Positions 5,445 to 10,455 of a stretch of 11,548 nt of DNA are shown one piece after another (the stretch's first letter is position 1; every line of letters starts with the position of its first letter). The notes below the pieces were generated by a model. The model searched no databases. It was not told the origin of the DNA and saw nothing but the letters and a program-made list of their open reading frames with translations. Location of the stretch: positions 9,586-21,133 of the forward strand of contig MU646888.1 of assembly GCA_026770585.1 (NCBI GenBank). Direction: 5' to 3'. Source of the DNA: Baffinella frigidus (lineage: Eukaryota; Cryptophyceae; Cryptomonadales; Baffinellaceae). Both the position numbers and the translations under genes were made by a program.

Positions 5445-5477
5445 CGTGACTGGCTGCTCTCCGTGCCTGAAAGCGAC
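5445..5477 (+). pseudogene. PESDAMVC module, copy 3 (truncated)
   Basis: RDWLLSVPESD, then diverges after GAC. The upstream side joins the GCGATAGCAG repeat. Confidence 0.4.
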
Positions 5478-5512
5478 TGGAAGCGAGTTGCTGCTACTGC
5501 GGAGCACGCGAT

Positions 5513-5588
5513 CCTTTAGGTCCGTTAGGTTCTTCGAGCTCCCAACATAGGCGGTCACCGGAACGTATCCTGCAGAAAGGCCATGCTT
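5513..5588 (-). pseudogene. AYVGSSKN module, minus-strand copy
   Basis: The minus strand (5588 to 5513) matches 10841-10914 with about eight differences over 74 bases, sharing TCCGCCTATGTTGGGAGCTC-type core and GAAGAACC. The frame HGLSAGYVPVTAYVGSSKN is open in both copies (HGFSAEPVPVSAYVGSSKN in the other), but the differences are not biased to third positions, so coding ancestry is less certain. No family recognised. Confidence 0.35.
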
Positions 5589-5630
5589 CCTTTCGGATCA
5601 CATCAGGCCCCCCGGTGCAGAAGGATCGCG

Positions 5631-5678
5631 GCGATAGCAGTTACTAGCCATTGTAGTGGACGAGATGTAAAATCGGCA
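5631..5678 (+). repeat. GCGATAGCAGTTA..GACGAGATG repeat, copy 2
   Basis: Counterpart of 5394-5442, here running into the second CCATAAA block instead of a PESDAMVC copy. Confidence 0.7.
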
Positions 5679-5679
5679 C

Positions 5680-5782
5680 CATACACCATAAACAATAAGC
5701 ACCAAACACTAAACAATAAACCATAAACCATAAATCATAAATCATAAACCATTAACCATAAACCATAAACCATAAACCCAAA
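5680..5782. repeat. CCATAAA-type telomere variant array, block 2
   Basis: Same variant order as 4742-4883 with slightly fewer units, again ending ATAAACCCAAACGTGA at a PESDAMVC copy. Confidence 0.85.
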
Positions 5783-5830
5783 CGTGACTGGCTGCTCTCC
5801 GTGCCTGAACGCGACGCGAGGGTCTGCCCT
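5783..5830 (+). pseudogene. PESDAMVC module, copy 4 (S to R change)
   Basis: RDWLLSVPERDARVCP: one base changes AGC to CGC, and ATG to AGG. Otherwise it matches copies 1 and 2. Confidence 0.45.
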
Positions 5831-5958
5831 ACACCATAAACCCTAAACACTCCACAATAAACCCTCAAGCCTACACCCTGCGATGGTTTGTGAACCCGAA
5901 CCCCTGAGCCCCAAAACCATACGCCCTGAACTCTAACCCCTAGGCCCTAAACCCTAAG
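5831..5958. repeat. Irregular telomere-variant stretch
   Basis: Mixed CCCTAAA, CCATAAA, CCCTGAA and CCCCTAGG-type units broken by short unique words. No gene. Confidence 0.6.
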
Positions 5959-5985
5959 CCCGAAAGCGACGCGCTGGTATGTACA
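5959..5985 (+). pseudogene. PESDALVC module, copy 5 (short, diverged)
   Basis: CCC GAA AGC GAC GCG CTG GTA TGT reads PESDALVC. Compared with copy 1, four codons change only at the third position and ATG becomes CTG. It is the most diverged copy at DNA level yet keeps the peptide, which is the best single support for past selection on this frame. Confidence 0.4.
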
Positions 5986-6022
5986 CACTACCTCCCAAAC
6001 GCGACAGCGGTTCTTAGTAATT

Positions 6023-6073
6023 GTAGGTGTCGATTATTTGAGGAGTCGGTTATTTTGAGATATCGATTATTTG
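6023..6073. repeat. Short TCGATTATTTGA repeats
   Basis: Three variants of TCG(A/G)TTATTT(T)G(A/G) within 50 bases. Nothing else is recognised between 5986 and 6091. Confidence 0.6.
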
Positions 6074-6091
6074 GACGTGCAGTAGACTTTT

Positions 6092-6144
6092 GGCTACGTG
6101 ACTGGCTGCTCTCTGTTCCTGAAAGCGATGCAATGGTCTGCCCT
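6092..6144 (+). pseudogene. PESDAMVC module, copy 6
   Basis: RDWLLSVPESDAMVCP preceded by GGCTACGTGA as in copy 1, so the duplicated unit here starts slightly further upstream than in copies 2 and 4. Third-position changes only, apart from E/D. Confidence 0.45.
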
Positions 6145-6149
6145 GAAAC

Positions 6150-6430
6150 CTCAACCCTACACCCTAAACCCTACACCATAAACAATAAACAATGAAAAAA
6201 GAAAAAAGAAAAAAGAAACAAGAAACAATAAACAATAAACCATAAACCATAAACCATAAACCATAAACCATAAACCATAAACCATAAACCCAAACCCCAA
6301 ACTCCAAACCCCAAACCCCAAACCCCAAACCCAAACCGTGAACCCTAAATCCTAAAACGGGTTTCACAGGCCCGATACAGAGAGTCATAAACCCAAACCC
6401 CAAACCTCAAACCCCAAACCCTAAGCCCTA
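6150..6430. repeat. Telomere-variant arrays CCATAAA, GAAAAAA and CCCCAAA
   Basis: CCCTAAA and CCATAAA units, a 7-base purine-rich set (GAAAAAA units at about 6194-6220), nine CCATAAA units, then CCCCAAA units. ATAAACCCAAACC repeats again after a short unique segment containing CCCGATACAGAGAGTC. The minus-strand MVYGLWF open frame is a repeat translation. Confidence 0.85.
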
Positions 6431-6474
6431 AAAACCATACGCTAGGTCCGGGCGATACTGAGAGTCTGGCGGCC

Positions 6475-6499
6475 AAACCTCGACTACGAACCGGTTACC
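6475..6499 (+). repeat. AAACCTCGACTACGAACCGG motif, copy 1 of 3
   Basis: The roughly 23-bp word AAACCT(C/T)GACTA(C/T)GAACCGGTT recurs at 6778-6801 and 7015-7036, each time beside CCCTAAA-type repeats; copies 1 and 3 are also preceded by a CGATACTG word. Confidence 0.75.
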
Positions 6500-6700
6500 C
6501 CTAAACCCTAACCCCCAAACCCCAAACCCTAAACCCTAAACCTTAAACCCTAAACCTAAGCCCCAAACCCTAAACCCGAACCGGTTTAAACCCTAAACCC
6601 CAAACCCTAAACCCCAAACCCTAAACCCTAAACCCTAAACCCTAAACCCTAAACCCTAAACCCCAAACCTCAGACCCCAAACCACAAACCGTGAACCCTA
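6500..6700. repeat. CCCTAAA-rich interstitial telomere array
   Basis: The longest near-canonical CCCTAAA stretch in the window, with CCCCAAA interruptions. It is interrupted once by CCCGAACCGGTTTAAACCC at about 6565-6583. Confidence 0.85.
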
Positions 6701-6777
6701 AATCCTAATCGCTGAACACTGCACACTATGGCCATAAACACTCAACTTTAAACCCTGATTTCCAAACCCCAAACCCC

Positions 6778-6801
6778 AAACCTCGACTATGAACCGGTTG
6801 C
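6778..6801 (+). repeat. AAACCTCGACTATGAACCGG motif, copy 2 of 3
   Basis: As copy 1; followed by CCTACCCCCTAACC and a CGAGGCGG segment resembling the telomere-associated repeat core in reverse. No gene from 6700 to 6892. Confidence 0.75.
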
Positions 6802-6892
6802 CTACCCCCTAACCGCACGAGGCGGACCAACAACCCTTTTTAAAACCCAGAGAGCTGTACAAGTTAGGCAGTGCGTAGTAAGTTTCATATGT

Positions 6893-6935
6893 TTGGTCAC
6901 GTGTCGCCCCGCTTTTCGGGGCGACACGTGACCAA
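6893..6935. repeat. Perfect 19-bp hairpin with 5-base loop
   Basis: TTGGTCACGTGTCGCCCCG (6893-6911), loop CTTTT, then the exact inverse CGGGGCGACACGTGACCAA (6917-6935). It contains CACGTG twice. A perfect GC-rich stem in otherwise degenerate DNA suggests a young insertion or a selected structure. A bacterial-type terminator role is unlikely in a eukaryotic subtelomere. Confidence 0.9.
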
Positions 6936-7014
6936 CTCCGTACAAAACGCCTACAGTCAATGTACAAATAGGTTGCTTGGGTAGCCTCGTTTCGATACTG
7001 CGTGTGTCGCGCCC

Positions 7015-7036
7015 AAACCTTGACTATGAACCGGTT
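7015..7036 (+). repeat. AAACCTTGACTATGAACCGG motif, copy 3 of 3
   Basis: As the copies at 6475 and 6778, preceded by TTCGATACTGCGTG and followed by ACCCAGAAACCC. Confidence 0.75.
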
Positions 7037-7040
7037 CCCT

Positions 7041-7240
7041 ACCCAGAAACCCTAAACCCTTAACCCTTAACCCTTAACACCAAATACTAAACACTAAACA
7101 CTAAACACTAATCCCGTAACCCGTAACCCTTAACACTAAACACCAAACACTCAACCCTAAACACTAAACCCCAAACCCCAAACACTAAACCCTAAACTTT
7201 AAACCCTATGCCCTAAACCCTATACACTAAACCCTGACCC
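7041..7240. repeat. Mixed telomere-variant array (CCCTTAA, CACTAAA, CCCTAAA)
   Basis: Blocks of CCCTTAA, then CACTAAA, CCGTAAC, CACCAAA and CCCTAAA units. It ends at a possible splice acceptor, CCCCGCACTAG, before 7249. Confidence 0.85.
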
Positions 7241-7248
7241 CGCACTAG

Positions 7249-7329
7249 GTGGGCGTGGTAAACAACGGGCGCCCCGCGGTCTTCTACAACAAGCAGACCT
7301 CCACAGAGGTGACTGTCTTGTCCCAGTGA
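7249..7329 (+). pseudogene. NNGRPAVFYN module, copy 1 (exon-like)
   Basis: After CACTAG at 7243-7248 the frame reads VGVVNNGRPAVFYN, then KQTSTEVTVLSQ and a stop. Three copies exist (also 7451 and 7666). GRP..FYN..T.T.x(2-3).P faintly recalls the second and third strands of a WW domain (GRPYYYN..T..T), but the conserved tryptophans are absent, so I do not assign it. Copy 1 and copy 2 differ at only three bases, all replacements. Function unknown; the fragment has no visible start. Confidence 0.45.
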
Positions 7330-7444
7330 CTGTCTTGTCTGGGAAAACGTGTGTGTGCCTGACTGTCTTCTCCGTGTGGACTGTCTTACCCATGATTCGT
7401 GGGTTGGACTGACTGTCGTGTTGGCGCGTGTTGACTGTCTTATC
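7311..7444 (+). repeat. GACTGTCTT repeats between module copies
   Basis: Seven copies of GACTGTC(T/G)T at irregular spacing (for example 7311, 7328, 7361, 7380 and 7434) separate the two NNGRPAVFYN copies. The spacing does not look like a fixed-period tandem array; it could be a decayed minisatellite or a cluster of binding sites. Confidence 0.75.
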
Positions 7445-7450
7445 GTTGAG

Positions 7451-7522
7451 GTGGGCGCGGCAAACAACGGGCGCCCCGCGGTCTTCTACAACAGGCAGAC
7501 CTCCACAGAGGTGCCCCCCTAG
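7451..7522 (+). pseudogene. NNGRPAVFYN module, copy 2
   Basis: VGAANNGRPAVFYN, then RQTSTEVPP and TAG, beginning after GTTGAG. Against copy 3 (7666-7729) most differences are at third positions (CGC/CGT, CCC/CCA, GCG/GCA, ACC/ACT, TCC/TCT, GTG/GTA, CCC/CCT), so the frame was under selection. The antisense frame with matching phase has a stop, so + is the coding strand. It shares the splice-like AG boundary with copy 1. Remains of an exon of unknown function. Confidence 0.5.
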
Positions 7523-7528
7523 ACCCTG

Positions 7529-7665
7529 CTCTAGAAGGCTCTAGCGCGCTCTAGAAGGCTCTTTTCACTAAACGAAGGCTCTTTACTACGACTTTAGATG
7601 GCTCTTTACTACACGCACTTCACTCTAGAAGACTCTAGAAGGCTCTAGGAGGCTCTTTACTACAC
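7529..7665 (+). repeat. CTCTAGAAGGCTC / TTTACTACACG repeat element, copy 1
   Basis: CTCTAGAAGGCTCTAG units, CACTAAACGAAGGCTCTTT, TTTAGATGGCTCTTTACTAC and CACGCAC. Matched in order by 8166-8296 (+) and by 9952-10074 (reverse), with a fragment at 9041-9087 (reverse). The copies span roughly 120-140 bases with no clear terminal inverted repeats, so this may be a SINE-like or satellite unit. Confidence 0.75.
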
Positions 7666-7729
7666 GCACCAAACAACGGGCGTCCAGCAGTCATCTAAAA
7701 CGAGCAGACTTCTACAGAGGTACCCCCTG
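7666..7729 (+). pseudogene. NNGRPAVFYN module, copy 3, with stop codon
   Basis: APNNGRPAVI, then TAA in place of the tyrosine codon, NEQTSTEVPPAP. Seven synonymous differences against copy 2 plus a nonsense change: selected in the past, now dead. Confidence 0.5.
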
Positions 7730-8056
7730 CACCTTAAACCCAAAACCCTTAATCCCAAACCGTTAACCCTAAACTGACAACCCTAGATCCTGTATAGGGA
7801 TTCCGCTAATCCCTAAACCCTAAATCCTAAACTCTAGACCCTGGACCCTGAACCCTGAACCCTGTAACTGCTACCATCCGGTACAGCCACCTTACCCTTA
7901 ACCCTAAACCCTGAATCATCAACCCCCCACACCCAACCCTAAACCCTAAAACCTAAACCCTAAACCCTAAACCCTAAACCCTAAACCCGAAACCCGAAAC
8001 CCGAAACCCGAAACCCGAAACCCTCAATCCTAAAACCTAAAACCTACAACCTAAAT
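7730..8056. repeat. Telomere-variant arrays with CCCGAAA block
   Basis: Irregular CCCTAAA, CCCTGAA and CCCTTAA units, a run of CCCTAAA, then about five clean CCCGAAA units (about 7980-8020). A short unique insert (CTGCTACCATCCGGTACAGC, about 7868-7887) shows no recognisable gene. Confidence 0.8.
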
Positions 8057-8060
8057 CCAG

Positions 8061-8120
8061 GTGGACGCAACCAAGTTTGCAGAGACCGTGCGCTCCGTTA
8101 AGGTCATCCCCTACCCAAAA
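8061..8120 (+). pseudogene. Single exon-like fragment VDATKFAETVRSVKV
   Basis: After CTAAATCCAG, a plausible splice acceptor, the + frame reads VDATKFAETVRSVKVIPYPK before falling back into telomere-variant repeats. Its composition is protein-like, unlike the surrounding repeats, but only one copy is present, so there is no substitution test. No family recognised. Confidence 0.3.
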
Positions 8121-8165
8121 ATCATCAACCCTAAACCCGAAATCTTAAATCCTAAAGCATTAACC

Positions 8166-8296
8166 CTCTAGAAGGCTCTAGAAGGCTCTAGCACGCTCTA
8201 GAACGCTCTTTTCACCGCACGAATGCTCTTTAGTACGGCTGTAGATGGCTCTTTACTAAACACATGCCAAAATTTAGATGGCTCTTTACTACACGC
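8166..8296 (+). repeat. CTCTAGAAGGCTC / TTTACTACACG repeat element, copy 2
   Basis: CTCTAGAAGGCTCTAGAAGG, CACGCTCTAGAACG, TGTAGATGGCTCTTTACTA and a second TTTAGATGGCTCTTTACTAC. Same order as 7529-7665. Confidence 0.75.
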
Positions 8297-8298
8297 TG

Positions 8299-8358
8299 GC
8301 CCAATAAAACCCTGGACAGATCCGGGATCCGGATGAGACGGTGAGCATGAATCCACAC
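8299..8358 (+). pseudogene. PGQIRDPD module, copy 1, with nonsense codon
   Basis: The frame reads LAQ, TAA, NPGQIRDPDETVSMNPHIT. Copy 2 has TTA where this copy has TAA. The remaining differences are synonymous (GGA/GGG, CCA/CCG) or replacements such as E/A, H/Y and I/V. A dead copy of a once-coding segment; family not recognised. Confidence 0.45.
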
Positions 8359-8431
8359 ATAACCGGGCGTGTCCAACACCCCGCCCGGTACCACATTTAA
8401 AACATCCTGGTACAAACTAAAACTCCCCCGT

Positions 8432-8554
8432 ACGAACGCGCTGACCCGATTAAGCCCTGGGCAGATCCGGGATCCGGATGCGACGGTGAGCATGAATCCG
8501 TACGTTGTCGAGGAGTCTTTCCTTCTCGAGGAGCTGGCCCGGCGTGCGAAGCAG
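8432..8554 (+). pseudogene. PGQIRDPD-EELARRAK module, copy 2, the most gene-like stretch here
   Basis: The + frame reads ALTRLSPGQIRDPDATVSM, NPYVVEESFLLEELARRAKQ. The last part is a good amphipathic helix. The frame is open further upstream (from about 8369), but without an ATG start that I can support. EELARRAK recurs at 8991-9020 with only synonymous changes within it. Downstream, AAGCAG is followed by GTGGGT and directly by a G-rich 7-bp minisatellite that also copies GAAGCAGGTGGG. It may be an exon whose 3' edge seeded the array. Function unknown. Confidence 0.5.
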
Positions 8555-8975
8555 GTGGGTCGAGGGTACAGGGTACAGGGTGGAGCGTGGAGGGTACAGG
8601 GTGCAGCAGGTGGGTGGAGGGTGGAGGGTACAGGGTTCAGGGTGGAGGGTGAAGCAGGTGGGTGGAGGGTGCAGGGGGGAGGGTGGTGGGTGGAGGGTGC
8701 GGGGTGGAGGGTGGTGGGTGGTGGGTGGTGGGTGCAGGTTGCAGGGTGGAGGGTACAAGGTGCAGGGTGCAGGTTGGAGGGTACAGGGTGCAGGGTGCAG
8801 GGTACAGGGTACAGGGTGGAGGGTGGTAGGTGAAGCAGGTGGGTTGAGGGTGGAGGGTGGAGGGTGGAGGGTACAGGGTACAGGGTCTAGGGTGAAGCAG
8901 GTGGGTTGATAGTGGAGGGTGGAGGGTACAGGGTCTAGGGTACAGGGTGGAGGGTGGAGGGTGGAGAGTGGAGAG
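8555..8975 (+). repeat. G-rich 7-bp minisatellite (GGGTGGA/GGGTACA/GGGTGCA)
   Basis: About 420 bases of 7-base units of the form GGGT(G/A)(G/C/T)A, with a higher-order block marked by GAAGCAGGTGGG or GCAGCAGGTGGG at about 8548, 8602, 8651, 8832 and 8894. The period and GGG core link it to TTTAGGG. Runs such as GGGTGGAGGGTGGAGGG predict G-quadruplexes on the + strand. Long open frames on both strands here are repeat translations. Confidence 0.9.
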
Positions 8976-8984
8976 TGTAGGCCA

Positions 8985-9035
8985 GTCATCATTGAAGAGT
9001 TGGCCCGGCGTGCGAAGCACTTGCCGATTCCTTCC
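8985..9035 (+). pseudogene. EELARRAK module, second copy
   Basis: VIIEELARRAKHLPIP in the + frame. GAA/GAG and TTG/CTG are synonymous relative to 8521-8554, and I/L and H/Q follow. Together the two copies bracket the minisatellite, as if the array had expanded inside a duplicated exon. Confidence 0.45.
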
Positions 9036-9040
9036 TCAAG

Positions 9041-9087
9041 AAGAGCCTTCTGGAGCGTGCTAGAGCCTTCTCGAACCTTCTAGAACC
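9041..9087 (-). repeat. CTCTAGAAGGCTC element fragment, interrupted by a MITE
   Basis: AGAGCCTTCTGGAGCGTGCT, AGAGCCTTCTCGAACC and TTCTAGAACC in reverse orientation. The element is cut at the TA where the 175-bp MITE begins (9088), with TAGAAG resuming at 9261. Confidence 0.7.
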
Positions 9088-9262
9088 TAGAGCGCTGTGC
9101 AGAGAAGTTGGCCACCGGAAAATGGAAAACTGGGGGAATTGGAGCCATTTCGTCCACTTTTGAGAAATTCATGGTACTAAATTTCTTAAAAGTTGACAAA
9201 ATGGCTCCAATTTATCGATGTCCCATTATTTCCGGTGGCCAACTTCTCTGCACAGCGCTCTA
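9088..9262 (+). mobile_element. 175-bp foldback MITE, copy 2
   Basis: Same length and ends as 5204-5378 (TAGAGCGCTGTGCAGAGAAG to CTTCTCTGCACAGCGCTCTA), with the same self-complementary interior. Inserted at TA in a CTCTAGAAG-type repeat. Two same-length copies with intact ends indicate a once-mobile family. Confidence 0.9.
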
Positions 9263-9302
9263 GAAGCACGGATGTTTCTCAAACACACCACATGCGACCA
9301 TT

Positions 9303-9448
9303 TTCATCTCGAAAGATAACTGAATCAGTTCCTTCTCAATAGGAGGTTGAACAGGAGAAAATAGTTGGGGCATAGTAAATTTGATAAGGCCTCCTAATTA
9401 AATGAAAACGTCTATTAGGGAGCTGATTCAGTTATTTGCCGAGATGAA
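9303..9448. mobile_element. 146-bp foldback element, 30-bp imperfect inverted repeats
   Basis: TTCATCTCGAAAGATAACTG, AATCAGTTCC (9303-9332) pairs with GGAGCTGATTCAGTTATTTG, CCGAGATGAA (9419-9448) with a few mismatches. A second inner pair (AGGAGG with CCTCCT) extends the fold. No coding content. The target duplication is unclear. Confidence 0.75.
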
Positions 9449-9562
9449 TTTCTTTGCTCACGTTCAGGGGTTGGGTAGCGATTCCTTTGCTTACGTTTAG
9501 GGTTTAGGGTTTAGGCAGGTGTCATTATTTTATTTTATTTTACCGAAAATAAGTGAAATGTA
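9449..9562. repeat. Short inverted telomeric island
   Basis: Two GCT(C/T)ACGTT(C/T)AGGG words and a brief GTTTAGGGTTTAGG (about 9496-9515), in the G-rich orientation, then an AT-rich TTATTTTATTTTATTTTA tract. No gene. Confidence 0.6.
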
Positions 9563-9655
9563 GCGTGTTGCGGGACGAGATGAGTCATCCGTCGCGTGTT
9601 GCGGGACGAGATGAGTGAACCGTCGCGCGTTTCGGGACGAGATGGTTGAACCGGC
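9563..9655 (+). repeat. 31-bp tandem repeat, three units
   Basis: Units 9563-9593, 9594-9624 and 9625-9655, each GCGTGTTGCGGGACGAGATG plus an 11-base tail; the third is diverged. Related units occur at 9745-9777 and 9778-9808, and an inverted one at about 9811-9840. Period 31 is not a multiple of 3, so it is not a protein repeat. Confidence 0.85.
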
Positions 9656-9739
9656 GCGTGTTCACAGGCGGTTGGGATGCGGAAGCCGATCGGGACGCGG
9701 GATGTGCCGGTGATGCAGGTGTCGATGGACGATCTTATG
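9656..9739 (+). pseudogene. MRKPIGTRD module, copy 1
   Basis: The frame reads ACSQAVGMRKPIGTRDVP, then VMQVSMDDLM. Relative to copy 2 at 9840-9935, TCA/TCG, ACG/ACT and GTG/GTT are synonymous third-position changes, with one V/T replacement. An alternative + frame (GGWDAEADRD) is also open but would need replacements at these sites. No family recognised. Flanked on both sides by 31-bp repeats. Confidence 0.45.
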
Positions 9740-9747
9740 AAACAGCG

Positions 9748-9842
9748 TGTGTTTGGGGACGAGATGAGTGAACCGTCGCGTGTTGCGGGACGATATGAGT
9801 CAAACGTCGCTGTTTCACTCATCTTGTCCCCCAAAACGCGCG
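9748..9842. repeat. Inverted 31-bp-type units forming a foldback
   Basis: TTTGGGGACGAGATGAGTGA at about 9752-9771 pairs with TTTCACTCATCTTGTCCCCC at about 9813-9832, with a loop holding another direct unit. Palindromic arrangement of the tandem repeat, possibly from fold-back replication. Confidence 0.7.
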
Positions 9843-9935
9843 TGTTCGCAGGCGGTTGGGATGCGGAAGCCGATCGGGACTCGGGATACGCCGGTGATGC
9901 AGGTTTCGATGGACGATCTTATGGCGCGTCTGCAG
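9840..9935 (+). pseudogene. MRKPIGTRD module, copy 2, with possible splice donor
   Basis: ACSQAVGMRKPIGTRDTP, VMQVSMDDLMARLQ, ending CTGCAG followed by GTACCC. It extends the module by ARLQ compared with copy 1. Synonymous-biased differences support coding ancestry. A candidate exon end, but no start or further exon can be linked with confidence. The frame is also open upstream to about 9768. Confidence 0.45.
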
Positions 9936-9951
9936 GTACCCGAACCCCGAA

Positions 9952-10074
9952 AGTGTGTAGTATAGAGCCTTCTGGAGTCTGCTAGAGCCTTATTGAGTCA
10001 AGTGTGTGTAGTAAAGAGCCATCTAAAGCCGCCGTGAAGAGCCTTCGTTCGGCAAAAAGCAGCTTCTAGAGAGT
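9952..10074 (-). repeat. CTCTAGAAGGCTC / TTTACTACACG repeat element, reverse copy
   Basis: Read on the minus strand it gives CGAACGAAGGCTCTTCACGG, TTTAGATGGCTCTTTACTAC, ACACACTTGACTC and AAGGCTCTAGCAG, in the same order as 7529-7665. It separates MRKPIGTRD copies 2 and 3. Confidence 0.75.
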
Positions 10075-10121
10075 GCGATCGGGACGCGGTTTCGATGGAA
10101 AGCTCTTATGGAGCGTCAGCC
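10075..10121 (+). pseudogene. MRKPIGTRD module, copy 3, with 19-bp deletion
   Basis: GCGATCGGGACGCGG joins directly to TTTCGATGGA; relative to copies 1 and 2 about 19 bases (encoding roughly DVPVMQ) are missing, which breaks the frame. The rest (CTTATGGAGCGTCAGCCGGT) matches copy 2 up to the GGTACC point, then runs into CCCGAAA repeats. Confidence 0.5.
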
Positions 10122-10124
10122 GGT

Positions 10125-10280
10125 ACCGGAAACCCCGAAACCCGAAAACCCGAAACCCGAAACCCGGAGCCCGAAACCCCGAAACCCGAAACCCCGAAAC
10201 CCGAAACCCGAAATCCGGAGCCCGAAACCCCGAAACCCGAAACCCGAAACCCCGAAACCCGAAAACCCGGAACCCGGAAC
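10125..10280. repeat. CCCGAAA array
   Basis: About twenty units of CCCGAAA, with CCCCGAAA and CCCGGAG(C) variants and an internal duplicated block marked by CGGAGCCCGAAACCCC (about 10164 and 10215). Open frames reading KPRNPKPETRN are translations of this array. Confidence 0.9.
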
Positions 10281-10283
10281 AAC

Positions 10284-10348
10284 ACCCTAAGCTGCTACCC
10301 TGGAAGACTCCTAGCTCTGCCTCACTCAGGTTGCCACCTCACCGTCAG
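10284..10348 (+). other. Unique island between repeat arrays, possible exon remnant
   Basis: A 65-base non-repetitive stretch. One frame reads KLLPWKTPSSASLRLPPHRQ and ends CAG followed by GTACCC, the same junction as MRKPIGTRD copy 2 (GCAGGTACCCGAACC). With a single copy I cannot test whether it was coding. Confidence 0.3.
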
Positions 10349-10412
10349 GTACCCGAACCCGAAGTTCGGGTACCCGAAATTCGGGTACCCGAAATTCGGG
10401 TACCCGAACCCG
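10348..10412. repeat. Tandem palindrome TTCGGGTACCCGAA
   Basis: Three TTCGGGTACCCGAA palindromes in series, period about 15, bounded by half-units (GGTACCCGAACCCG). Each can form a cruciform centred on a KpnI-type GGTACC. Confidence 0.85.
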
Positions 10413-10455
10413 AAATCCGAAACTTGAAACAAACGTACGATGATGCCCTGAATCC

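Noticed and set aside
5237-5449. 70-codon + strand frame
   Set aside because: Lies in the near-complete palindrome of the 175-bp MITE; the open frame results from self-complementarity.
7213-7467. Minus-strand frame opposite the NNGRPAVFYN copies
   Set aside because: Third-position differences between copies fit the + strand frame; the antisense frame of matching phase contains a stop.
8450-9020. Several 127-180 codon frames on both strands with Leu-His-Pro or Gly-Trp-Arg-Val repeats
   Set aside because: All are translations of the 7-bp G-rich minisatellite.
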